NCBI GenBank assembly: GCA_043228905.1
Contig: JBHGNT010000014.1
Span: 11,098,001-11,162,000, forward strand
Length of the DNA stretch: 64,000 nucleotides
Reading direction: 5' to 3'
Source: Azolla caroliniana
Lineage: Eukaryota; Polypodiophyta
Every line of letters begins with the position of its first letter. Position 1 is the first letter of the stretch. The position numbers were made by a program, and so were the translations under genes. This document shows positions 10,923-19,726 of this stretch, one piece after another. The notes under the pieces were generated by a model. That model saw only the letters and a program-made list of their open reading frames with translations, searched no databases and was not told the origin of the DNA.

Positions 10923-11310
10923 TGTTACATGCATGACCATATAATATCCTGTGGTGAGAATTTACCATAGTATTCTATACACGTGGATAAGTGTGAGGGT
11001 TAAACGAGAGTGTAAAGAAGGGGAGGATTACTTTTAATCCTCAGGATTGAGACAACCCATTAGGCCAAGTGTGAACTTGCCTGGGGGCCTTGGGTATCGC
11101 TATAAATATGAGGCCTAGCTACCCTCATTTCATCATATCTTGACTACGTCAAGACTCTGTTTCGTGGTGGGTGAACTCAGGTATGGGACCCCAATCGAGG
11201 GTTAAGTCCATCTTGATCCCTTCACTCGGGGGTGGTCGGGTGGATCGGCACCCTTCTTTCTCTCTCTCCTTTCTATCTATCTATCTTTTATCCTTATCAT
11301 ATGCTTACTT
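10923..11310 (+). repeat. Gypsy-1 3' LTR, right end uncertain
   Basis: Starts TGTTACATGCATGACC after the polypurine tract and contains a TATAAATATG promoter-like box near 11101. The right end is not exact because copia B coding begins at about 11310 with no clear LTR terminus. Confidence 0.65.
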
Positions 11311-13530
11311 TAGATCATAACTCTGATATTTGTCCTCGACACCAACTACGTCAACACCGCTATGTTCGCAAAAGGACATAAGGTCTAATCGGATATCGAC
11401 CTGTGGCACAAACAGATTGGCCACATCAACTACCAGAGGCTTCAGGACCTGCAATTGAAAGAAGTTTTTTTTGGGTTGCCAAAATTTAGTGGCCGGAAGG
11501 CCGCAACACCGGCTTCCATTTCCCACCGAAAGAAACTGAAGCCATAACAAGATTGATCTAATACATTCGGATGTATGGAGACCAACACAAAACCTTAGTC
11601 TTGGTAGGAGTCGATATTTCCTCTCCTTCCTTGACGACTACAGTCGGCACACATGGATCTATGTCATAGAGAAGAAAAGGGAAGTCTTCGACTGTTTCCG
11701 GAAGCTACAAAGTCTTATCGGAGAGGAGATCAAGTGTATGCGGTTGGATGGGGGAAAAGAATACTTTTTCGTCCAATTCAACAGTTGTCTCTAATAAATG
11801 GGAATTCAGAGAGAATTCAATTGCGGATACACACCTAAACAAAATGGTGTGGCCGAAAGGATGAACTGGTTGATTGTGGAAGTGGCATGGGCAATGCTGG
11901 AGGAGAAGAATATGCCCAGGTTCTACTAGGCCGAAGTGGTTCGGATAGTCGTCTACATCCAAAACCGGATTGTGGATAAGGTGTCAGCATACGAGCCATA
12001 TTTCAGGCGAAGCCGAATTTAAGGCACCTTAAGATATTCGGTAACATTTCATATGTGCATGTGCCGGAAGAGAAGAGGAGGAAGTTGGACCCGAAGTCGG
12101 GGAAGTGCAACCTAGTTGGGTACTCACATGAGCAAAAGGGTTATAAGTGCTATAACCCTCGAACAAAACAAGTTCAAGTGAGCCGAGATGTTGAATTTGA
12201 TAAGTTGGCATCATGGTACTGTCTACCGACTCCGATGTCTAACTCCGACCCGATTCTGGAAGATGAGGCTACTGAGCCCGAAATTATTCGGGTAGAAGCT
12301 GAAGAAGGATTCGGTAATCTGGACGAGATTCCGATCTCATTCCAACTAAGTGGGCCGAATGAGCGACTGAGTCGGAACAACCCGTCAAATGAAAAGCTGA
12401 TGAGTAGTGGAGACTCATCCGTGTTGTCCCTGCGCAAGGAACCGAGGAGACAGTTCACACGCAAAGAAGAGGGGAAGAAGAAGATGTCGGAGTAGGACAC
12501 CGGTAGAGAAGAGTCGGATGGGAGCGAATCCGACTTTGGAGGCAGACCTTCGGGAACGAAGTCTGAGTTGGGCAAGAGGGCCTTGCAATCGGCGAGTGCG
12601 AAGTTACGTCGATTGACCTACCAGAAAAACCCTCTAAAAAGGTACAAAAACAATCAGTACATGGCGTATCACTATGCATACATGACGAAAGTGGCAGAAC
12701 TGCATGAGTCAGAGCGCTATGCAGAAGCGGTTAAGGATGCACATTGGTGTGTCGCTATGGGGGAAGAGATGCAGGCAGTCGATGCCAACGACACATGGGA
12801 CCTAGTTGACCCTCCCCGGCATTACAAACCGATCGGTTGCAAGTGGGTGTACCAGGTGAAGTATAATGTTGACAGTTCGGTCAACCGGTACAAGGCCCGG
12901 TTAGTGGCAAAAGGATACGCACAGACCCATGGAATCGACTACGATGAGACTTTTGCCCCGGTAGCGAAGATGACGACGGTTCGTGTGGTGCTAGTGGTTG
13001 CTATGGTAAGGGGGTGGCATCTTCACCAAATGGATGTGAAGAATGCATTTCTTCAAGGTGACCTTGAAGAACAGGTCTACATGATCTAACCCCTCGGTTT
13101 TCTATCGGAGATGAACAAGTCGGCAGTGTGCCGACTCAAAAAGTCCCTTTATGGCTTGAAGCAAGCCCCCCGTGCTTGGAATTCGAAGATCAGGCACCGG
13201 TTACATAAGATGGGGTTTGTGCCCTTGAAGTCAGACTCATTATTGTTCATCAGGAACGTTCTGGAAGGTCTGGTATGTATTCTCCTATATGTGGATGATC
13301 TGATCATCACCGGACCTGGACTTGCTAAAACCAGTTGAGTGAAAACCCAATTGTTGGATGCATTCGAAATGAAGGACCTGGGGGACCTTCATTATTTCCT
13401 TGGGATAGAAGTGATCCATACCGTCAATGGCATATTGCTCTCACAACGACATTATGTACTGAATATGCTATACAAGTTCGGCATGACGGATTACCAACCA
13501 GTTGTCACATTCTAAACTCAAACCTCTGAC
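11310..13530 (+). pseudogene. Copia B pol: integrase and RT
   Basis: GAG-pre-integrase (DLWHKQIGHINYQRLQ) at about 11400. Integrase pieces in several frames end in a C-terminal region at 12055-12240 (VGYSHEQKGYKCYNP). RT at 12770-13330 is the best part: [49 protein letters not shown] and the active site LYVDDLIIT (about 13292-13315). Stops occur at 12493-12495, 13087-13089 and 13336-13338. Homology fades at about 13530 just past the RT palm, where the family C LTR follows. Confidence 0.85.
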
Positions 13531-13599
13531 CTTTAACACACACAGTACATTGTGTTGTGTTAACCATATGGAAACTCTTGTGAACTGTCCACATGGATT

Positions 13600-14003
13600 G
13601 TGAACTTGTATATATTGTAGAGTCTAGTGTATAGTACATTCGAGAATATTCTAGTCGTTAGTATATTCTAGATTTATTCTGTGGTATATTCTAAACGGGT
13701 ACATTCTCGAGATATTTCTCGAGTATATTCTAGAGATATTCAATCTAAGAAATTGTATAAATACTTGTAATATCCTTGGTCCCTTTCAAGGTATTCAACA
13801 CCTGTCATTGACACATCAATCTAGTATTAACGTAACTTCGCCTCATCTTTGTCTCCTTGGTCTTTATTTTTGTTTTCATGCCCTCATCTCGCTCACAACA
13901 TCTAGAGTTCCTAGCCTCATGACATCTAGCTCCAAGTTCATCTGTCGCTTGTAGCCCCATCATCTGTGATCCATCCTAGTCTGCGCTTGGTGTGTTCGTG
14001 ACA
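13600..14003 (+). repeat. Family C LTR fragment
   Basis: Matches, in reverse, the LTR at 29045-29520: shared GTCTAG.GTATAGTACATT, the TATTCTAG-rich stretch, GTATAAATACTTGTAA, and the tail GCGCTTGGTGTG ending TTCGTGACA. The left terminus is not recognisable. It lies exactly where copia B RNase H is missing. The TTCnnGAAnnTTC pattern (TTCGAGAATATTC at about 13640) resembles a heat-shock element. Confidence 0.7.
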
Positions 14004-14053
14004 GTCTAGAAGCATGTCGGAGTTGGGTTGGACTAGTGAATCCCCATCCGAAT

Positions 14054-14066
14054 TGAAGGGGGAGTT
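14054..14066 (+). other. Polypurine tract of copia B
   Basis: GAAGGGGGAG immediately before the TGGTGAGAATTAGG start of an LTR, laid out as in copia A1. Confidence 0.75.
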
Positions 14067-14385
14067 TGGTGAGAATTAGGTCCCTTTCAGATGGGTCGAA
14101 TTGAGGACAAAGAAAAATGTAAATAGGTTTGAGCCGAGCCTACTTAGGCCAGTTATGTAAATAGCCCAAAAGTTATCTAAGTATAAAAGATAACTAGGGA
14201 AAACCTTATGTGTGTGTTCACTCTAAGTGTAGTGAGTCACTTTGTTCATTATTCAATAGGGTAAGCTATCTATGTAACTGTGTACAGTGTGTGCGAGGTT
14301 GTTGCCTCTACAATTGAGCAACCATAGCCAGGGAGAGAGATAGATAGGTGGATAGATAGATAGATAGATTATATTATCGTCTTCG
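14067..14385 (+). repeat. Copia B 3' LTR, left part
   Basis: Starts TGGTGAGAATTAGGTCCCT. It shares with the copia A1 LTR the order of TGTAAATAGCC, a TATAAA-like stretch, CTAGGG, GTAACTGTGTACAG and GTTGTTGCCTCT. It ends in a GATA microsatellite (about 14339-14370), after which similarity is lost. Confidence 0.7.
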
Positions 14386-14840
14386 GAGATCAAATATGAC
14401 CTATGAGACCAAAAATACTACATTTCAGGTGTACGTGTGAAAGTGAGTAGTGACTCTCGATGTTCAAGAACTTTACCAATGAATGTTGCAATCAAGAGTG
14501 CACATTGTGGTTGTGAGAGGAATTCAGGCAAGGATTGGGCTCGGTCGAAGAGATGTGGAAAGCATGGTCAAATATGATCAAAGCCAAAGCATTGTATCAA
14601 AGTGTGATACTCAGACTCGCAAACTTGTTTAGGGCAAAGTGTGCATAGCCGACCACTATCATCACTTGTACCCCAACACCCTGTCTCACATCACAATGCA
14701 TGTGAGCTAAGTTGCATGGAAGCAATGGTTCGAATGGAAAATAACAGTATGGGCTCTAACTGTATCGATGTGTACGGTTTCCCCGTTCCGCAAAGAATAT
14801 GGTTTTGTAGTTACGTGCAACATGTGTAGTATAACGTGAG
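14386..14840. other. Unassigned DNA inside copia B LTR
   Basis: No coding frame, repeat or terminal structure was recognised. It separates the left part of the LTR from a block (14840-14900) that reappears at 15210-15270. Confidence 0.5.
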
Positions 14841-15345
14841 CCTCCAGAGAAAAGGGGTAGCGAGAGCTTCTCTATTTTGACCGCCTGTCAGCGAAGTAGT
14901 TGAGAGACAAGCTCAACATTGGGTGCATAACCCAGTGCGCAGACTACATAGTATGCTTGCTTCCCCGCCTCTAAGCGGCGTGTAGCACATTCATTCCATC
15001 TATGATTCGAAGGAACTTCAAGTCCAAGATATTTGAAGCTTTGCATACATTCAAGTGGCTCATTGTTGTACGTAATGCATGGTTTATCTCTTTTTTGGCT
15101 CTTCACAAGCATAATCTTTGTTTTAGAGCTATTGACACTTAATTTAGTATGCATGCAAAATCTTTCCAATGCCTTCGTAAGCTTTTGTGCATCTCCTAAA
15201 TTATTCTAGAGAGAGAGAGAAAAGGAGGTAGCGAGAGCTTCTCCATTGTAACTGCCTGTTAACGAAGTGTACATTCTCAGATCAGTGCTTGTGAGTTCGT
15301 TCGTTGTATATTTCTCTCATAGTGATTTGTTTCGTGTTATTAGGA
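14840..15345 (+). repeat. Duplicated copia LTR block around a LINE fragment
   Basis: A block of about 55 bp (GGTAGCGAGAGCTTCTC.. to ..AACGAAGT) occurs at about 14850-14900 and again at about 15215-15270, flanking LINE-derived DNA. The right copy continues into an LTR-like tail to about 15345. Confidence 0.6.
14888..15207 (-). pseudogene. LINE reverse transcriptase fragment
   Basis: The minus-strand frame reads KLSVNSSKTKIMLVKSQ, then SFKYLGLEVPSNHRWNE and RRLEAGKQAYY, the pattern of the C-terminal RT region of plant non-LTR elements. Only about 90 codons remain and no poly-A tail was seen, so it is a truncated piece. Confidence 0.65.
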
Positions 15346-15400
15346 TTTTGGTCCCTCCGGATGGGATGATGAAGGCCCGGTGAGAACCGGATGATGAAGG
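15338..15400 (+). repeat. Copia LTR start fragment
   Basis: TTGGTCCCTCCGGATGGG and CCCGGTGAGAACCGGATGA match the first bases and the tandem unit of the copia A LTRs. It stops abruptly where gypsy-3 RT coding begins. Confidence 0.55.
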
Positions 15401-15668
15401 CTCAACAAGAAGGACAAGACTTCGAGAAGATGCGGAAAGAAGAAAAGATAATAGAAAAAGAAGAATTCGTGACTCATATTATGGAAAAATCCTCATTTAA
15501 CGACACCTTGGAACCTCCGATACCTGTTCCAAGAGCTTACATTCCGAAGTTGATTGAACTTCTAAAGAAAAAAGTTAAGATGGGAATTCTTGAGCCGTCC
15601 AATGCTCCCTATTCCAACGAACAACGGGTCCTGACGCTTTATTCAAGATCTCCAACCCGTCAACAAGG
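15400..15668 (+). pseudogene. Gypsy-3 RT N-terminal part
   Basis: Reads LLKKKVKMGILEPSNAPYSN, the region just before the first conserved RT motifs, then RFIQDLQPVNK-type coding in another frame after a small deletion near 15627. It ends in the CAAGG target site of copia A2. Confidence 0.8.
15664..15668 (+). repeat. Left target-site duplication of copia A2 (CAAGG)
   Basis: CAAGG here and at 23696-23700 flank copia A2 exactly. The 5-bp size is normal for LTR retrotransposons. Confidence 0.92.
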
Positions 15669-15771
15669 TGTGAGGAATAACGCGGAATATTGCTCGACCA
15701 CAACCGAGACTTGAATCACAAAAATGGGAAAGAATGAGAGACTACACAGAAATGACACAGGATGTTTACGT
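15669..15771 (-). repeat. Copia A2 3' LTR, terminal part
   Basis: Matches the end of the 5' LTR (23148 to about 23251) almost base for base, then is broken by the B-element after TTTACGT. Confidence 0.9.
15768..15771 (+). repeat. Left ACGT target-site duplication of B-element
   Basis: ACGT precedes TGTCGTAG here, and ACGT (19289-19292) follows the terminal CGACA. The interrupted LTR reads TTTACGTGG in the intact 5' copy, confirming a 4-bp duplication. Confidence 0.9.
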
Positions 15772-16499
15772 TGTCGTAGTGTATTTTGTACACTACGTGA
15801 AAAACGTATATAGTATTAGATTCAATAAAAAATGAAGAAATAGAAGAAAATAGCAAAATAAATGGAACATGCATAGGGCAAGATTCGAACCTTGCACCTC
15901 CATGTTAATAATGTAATGTCTTACCATTACACTAGCATTTCATTAGTGTTAAAGCATAGATGTCCCACATAGAAAGGTAAATTCACGCTAGGATAAACAT
16001 TAGAAAAACGCATAACAAAAGAAAAAGCTACACATACACATCTAGCGTGCATGATAAAAAACGCACAAGTTAGAAAAAAGCATGATCACTTTAGATAAAG
16101 CATATAGTCTATCTATAGGAAAAGCATGGGGTCTATAGTTAGAGAAAAAGCATGGATTACTAAGACTTCCTCATCACTACATAAGGATGGGGAGCACAAT
16201 GTAATTGTGTGTGAAAAATATTTGGAAACTAGATATGTTTCTAAAAAACACCAATTAATAAACTATACTCGTGGGATTCACGAGAATTCTATATCATTCT
16301 CTTTCAACCGAAGTTTATATTCTTATATTCATATTGATTAATCTAATACAATACACTCGTGGGATTCACGAGTTTGCTATAACTCTTTCTTACAACATAT
16401 TTATATTCTTATTAGCCTTAAAACTCTCCTCTTCCTAGTCCAAAACCTCGGCGGTTCCCACCCGACTCACGCAACGATCCGGAGCCGAAAGGCACGACA
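15772..16499 (+). repeat. B-element 5' LTR (728 bp)
   Basis: TGTCGTAGTG to AGGCACGACA. As read, it is identical to 18561-19288. It contains an antisense tRNA-like module (15873-15936) and two copies of ACTCGTGGGATTCACGAG, a dyad. Confidence 0.93.
15873..15936 (-). repeat. Antisense tRNA-like module in B-element 5' LTR
   Basis: Minus strand: TAGTGTAATGGTAAGACA (D-arm/A-box-like), then GGAGGTGCAAGGTTCGAATC with a B-box core. Confidence 0.6.
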
Positions 16500-16503
16500 C
16501 AGT

Positions 16504-16520
16504 TGGTGAACCCGACGTGA
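16504..16520 (+). other. Primer-binding site of B-element
   Basis: TGGTGAACCCGACGTGA lies 4 nt after the 5' LTR, where minus-strand DNA synthesis is primed. The tRNA donor was not assigned. Gypsy-2 has a near match at the same position. Confidence 0.7.
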
Positions 16521-16537
16521 AGGCGGGTGGCAAGGAG

Positions 16538-18559
16538 ATGGAGAATCAACAAGAGGCAATGAGCATAATGATGATGATGATGTTCGAGCGGATGCTACAA
16601 GAACAACGAGTGATGTCGGAGATCACGGGGGCAGTAAAGCGGCTCGTACAACGAAACGGACAATTCAACGGAAACGATGTGTCACGCTATCTACGTGACT
16701 ACAAGGCGGAGATGATACGATGTGGGATACCGGAAGGATTACAAGTGACATCCTTCAATTGGGTGGCCACGGATGAGCTACAAGAGAGAATCCACAAGAT
16801 ACGGCAACAAAACTCGACATGGGGGTCATTCGAAGAAGCTTTACGAGAGGCATATGATTACAAGAGATCAAAGGGACAAGATCGGCGAAAATTCGACGAA
16901 TGGGTGGCATCGGAGAAGACCCACCGAAGTGCAACACAAGCATTCCTAGAGTTCGAGCATCGTTTTGCTCGACTCTCGGAGCGAGAACAACGATTGGTGG
17001 GAGAGGATAAAGTCCTAATGTTCGTAAAATCGATCGATCGAAAAGAAAGGATGGACATCGGGATCGAACTCGAAGACGATGAAGGTACGAATGGTCTTAC
17101 CGAAGATTGGGCCGAAGTCCAAAGGGTTTGCCGGAGACATGATGAGAGGAAGATGAGAATCTTGTCAATGACATGGCTGATGAAGGATGGTCGATTGAAG
17201 ACAAACGATGGAGCCGATATGAAGGCCGAAATACAACATGATGGTGCGACGGAAGAGGGTGTAAAACAAGCTACCCTCTTGTCTTGTGAAAGAACGATGG
17301 CGAAGGATAAGGCCGATAATTCAAGTGTAGAAGAAAATTTCGGGATACAAGTGCCCGAGACATCGGGTCAAAAAGGGGTAAGCATAATAGATGTTTGCAT
17401 AATTGATGCAGATAAAGAGTGTGAAGCGGATGTGATTAAGGAGGTAGCCACAAAAGACGAAATCGAATCGGAGGTGGCTATGGGCGAATCAATGGCGGAT
17501 TGCCATATCGAGACTTCCCCACCACTGATTCCAGAGACTCCGGCGGTTGCGATCGAAAGGCAACGTGAGACCGAAGAGATGGAAGGTGGCGGAGAGAAAA
17601 CGAATGTCGAAGCCGACGAATACGATGAAGAGATAGCCGAGAAGAATGCTAAGGGTGAAACTACGAAAGAAGGTAATACCGAGGATTCATGCCAACAATA
17701 TCTAGAGACTTCGGCGGTTGTGTCCGAGAACCAACGTGAGACCGGAGAGACGGGAGATGGCGGCGAGGAAGGTAAAGTCGGAAGTCGGTTCGGATGGAAA
17801 ATGATCCATCCGAAATTCCAATCTAAAAGAAAGTGCGACAATGCGGAGGTCGGGTCTACGACGGGAGAAGCGCGTAATACAGAGCACGCTCTACGGCGAA
17901 TAAAGAAACGCGTGTTATGGCGAATAAAGAAGCACGCGCTACGGCGAGAAAAGAAGCATGCATTACAACCACACGAGGACCGAACAACGAGCACATATCG
18001 GAGGACCTACGTGGCGAACAACGGAAAGAAGTGCCGAAAGTCGAACCGGACAAGGCAGGTGAAAACGAAGAAAAGAAAGCAAATCCGGACGAAAAGAAAA
18101 GAAAAGAAACCGACCCGAAAGAGCACTGAATCGGTAAAAACCGATCAACCGAGTCCGGATCGACCGAATACAAATCGGAAAGGAAGCCGAACTAAACGAA
18201 AGACGATCCGACGAGACCGAATCGGAAGTAAGCTAATCCGACTAAGCCGAAAATCCGAAAAGAAGTCGAGATTGATGAAGAAAAGAAAGAGGGCAAGAAA
18301 AGATACTACCGCGGATGACAAGGACCAAGCGGGCCATGCAAAAAGCGAACGAAGACTATGGTGGATCGGATGTCGACAATGGTTCGGGTGGAAAGAATGG
18401 ATGTGCTCCAAATGGAGAGACAAAGTCAACATAACAAGAGAAGTCGAGGGTACTACGAGCCGGAAACGAAACCAATCGGGTAGAGACCGGACGGAGGAGA
18501 CTAACAAACACCGACAACTTCGGCACATACCGGAGGATGTGCGGGTTTGGAGGGGGTGA
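16538..18559 (+). CDS. B-element gag-like protein, 673 aa
   Basis: An uninterrupted ORF fills almost the whole internal region. The ATG at 16538 (MENQQEAMS) is chosen; the open frame reaches the primer site only through a GTG. Residues 1-40 are Met/Gln-rich. Residues about 45-220 look like a gypsy gag capsid region (VSRYLRDYKAEMIRCGIPEG, then FEHRFARLSEREQRLVGEDK). A long acidic linker follows, then a very basic tail. Three 24-bp repeats at 17891-17962 encode LRRIKKHA-type octapeptides, and Lys/Arg-rich sequence follows to about residue 600. No CCHC zinc knuckle, protease DSG/DTG or RT motif is present. The basic tail may replace the knuckle in RNA binding (inference). The stop is one base before the 3' LTR, with the polypurine tract overlapping the end of the ORF. 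Confidence 0.85.
   Translation: MENQQEAMSIMMMMMFERMLQEQRVMSEITGAVKRLVQRNGQFNGNDVSRYLRDYKAEMIRCGIPEGLQVTSFNWVATDELQERIHKIRQQNSTWGSFEEALREAYDYKRSKGQDRRKFDEWVASEKTHRSATQAFLEFEHRFARLSEREQRLVGEDKVLMFVKSIDRKERMDIGIELEDDEGTNGLTEDWAEVQRVCRRHDERKMRILSMTWLMKDGRLKTNDGADMKAEIQHDGATEEGVKQATLLSCERTMAKDKADNSSVEENFGIQVPETSGQKGVSIIDVCIIDADKECEADVIKEVATKDEIESEVAMGESMADCHIETSPPLIPETPAVAIERQRETEEMEGGGEKTNVEADEYDEEIAEKNAKGETTKEGNTEDSCQQYLETSAVVSENQRETGETGDGGEEGKVGSRFGWKMIHPKFQSKRKCDNAEVGSTTGEARNTEHALRRIKKRVLWRIKKHALRREKKHALQPHEDRTTSTYRRTYVANNGKKCRKSNRTRQVKTKKRKQIRTKRKEKKPTRKSTESVKTDQPSPDRPNTNRKGSRTKRKTIRRDRIGSKLIRLSRKSEKKSRLMKKRKRARKDTTADDKDQAGHAKSERRLWWIGCRQWFGWKEWMCSKWRDKVNITREVEGTTSRKRNQSGRDRTEETNKHRQLRHIPEDVRVWRG
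17891..17962 (+). repeat. 24-bp triplicated segment in B-element gag
   Basis: Three units of CTACGGCGAATAAAGAAGCA type, each coding a basic octapeptide. In-frame expansion of a nucleic-acid-binding tail is the likely effect. Confidence 0.85.
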
Positions 18560-18560
18560 G
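18545..18560 (+). other. Polypurine tract of B-element
   Basis: TTTGGAGGGGGTGAG directly before the 3' LTR. The preceding 35-40 bp match the same region of gypsy-3 (26330-26366). Confidence 0.8.
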
Positions 18561-19288
18561 TGTCGTAGTGTATTTTGTACACTACGTGAAAAACGTATAT
18601 AGTATTAGATTCAATAAAAAATGAAGAAATAGAAGAAAATAGCAAAATAAATGGAACATGCATAGGGCAAGATTCGAACCTTGCACCTCCATGTTAATAA
18701 TGTAATGTCTTACCATTACACTAGCATTTCATTAGTGTTAAAGCATAGATGTCCCACATAGAAAGGTAAATTCACGCTAGGATAAACATTAGAAAAACGC
18801 ATAACAAAAGAAAAAGCTACACATACACATCTAGCGTGCATGATAAAAAACGCACAAGTTAGAAAAAAGCATGATCACTTTAGATAAAGCATATAGTCTA
18901 TCTATAGGAAAAGCATGGGGTCTATAGTTAGAGAAAAAGCATGGATTACTAAGACTTCCTCATCACTACATAAGGATGGGGAGCACAATGTAATTGTGTG
19001 TGAAAAATATTTGGAAACTAGATATGTTTCTAAAAAACACCAATTAATAAACTATACTCGTGGGATTCACGAGAATTCTATATCATTCTCTTTCAACCGA
19101 AGTTTATATTCTTATATTCATATTGATTAATCTAATACAATACACTCGTGGGATTCACGAGTTTGCTATAACTCTTTCTTACAACATATTTATATTCTTA
19201 TTAGCCTTAAAACTCTCCTCTTCCTAGTCCAAAACCTCGGCGGTTCCCACCCGACTCACGCAACGATCCGGAGCCGAAAGGCACGACA
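18561..19288 (+). repeat. B-element 3' LTR (728 bp)
   Basis: Identical to the 5' LTR as read, including the tRNA-like module at 18662-18725. Followed by the ACGT duplication (19289-19292). Confidence 0.93.
18662..18725 (-). repeat. Antisense tRNA-like module in B-element 3' LTR
   Basis: Second copy of the module at 15873-15936, same sequence. Confidence 0.6.
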
Positions 19289-19726
19289 ACGTGCAAAACC
19301 CAAATAGGGAAAAACCACGGGAGCCCACGGACTCCAACTATCACGGGAGAAGGTACAATCAAAGCCGCAGAGGCAATGACTTCGAGCTCTGTATCTTCGC
19401 CAACCGGCGGTTACAACAGAGTATCTCTCTATATCTCACACTCTCTCTCTCTTTGTCGCTCTTACTGCACAATGGTTACAACAGTATGAACACTACAACC
19501 TTACAAAATGATTGCCCTAAGTCATATTTATACTTATATGAACTTAGGGCTATTTACAAATATAGCCCCAATAGGCTTGCTCAAAATATATTTACAGATA
19601 TGTCTTCTCTTCCAGTTCTCACCAGTTCTTTTCTGGTTCTCACCGGGTCCCCTCCGGTTTCCAGATCTCTTCCGATTCTCACCAGGTCCTCTTTATTCAT
19701 CACCGGATCCCATCCGGAGAGACCGA
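19289..19726 (-). repeat. Copia A2 3' LTR, main part
   Basis: Continues the 3' LTR after the B-element (including its ACGT duplication) and runs to CCGA at 19723-19726. The first dozen bases of the LTR (TGTTGGGAAATC type) are absent. Confidence 0.88.

Larger units (their letters stand above)
5367..11310 (+). mobile_element. Gypsy-1: degraded chromovirus (Ty3/gypsy)
   Basis: A plus-strand gypsy element in protease, RT, RNase H, integrase, chromodomain order, followed by a purine tract and 3' LTR. The 5' part is outside the window beyond gypsy-2. It is broken by gypsy-2 on the left, by the TIR insertion 7049-9008 inside RNase H, and by copia B, which abuts its LTR near 11310. Many stops and frameshifts make it the oldest element of this nest. 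Confidence 0.88.
11310..15345 (+). mobile_element. Copia B: rearranged Ty1/copia element
   Basis: Plus-strand copia lacking gag and protease. It begins in GAG-pre-integrase, runs to the RT palm, loses RNase H where a family C LTR lies, then regains its own polypurine tract (14054-14066) and LTR start (14067). The LTR is itself broken by unassigned DNA and a LINE fragment and ends near 15345. Several rounds of insertion and deletion are needed to explain it. Confidence 0.75.
15772..19288 (+). mobile_element. B-element: complete gag-only non-autonomous LTR retrotransposon
   Basis: A 3517-bp element with 728-bp LTRs that appear identical, a primer-binding site, one long gag-like ORF and a polypurine tract. 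It has no protease, RT or integrase. A 4-bp ACGT TSD flanks it. Its 3' internal end and LTR termini resemble gypsy-3, so gypsy-3-like elements are likely helpers. Identical LTRs and an unbroken ORF make it the youngest insertion in the window. Confidence 0.92.

Noticed and set aside
12398-12425. Hammerhead ribozyme core (CTGATGAG), as in retrozymes
   Set aside because: No GAAA core or matching stems follow, and the site lies in copia B coding sequence.
16126-16341. A 71-aa ORF repeated at 18915-19130
   Set aside because: It lies in both LTRs of the B-element; the repetition is due to LTR identity and it has no protein-like features.
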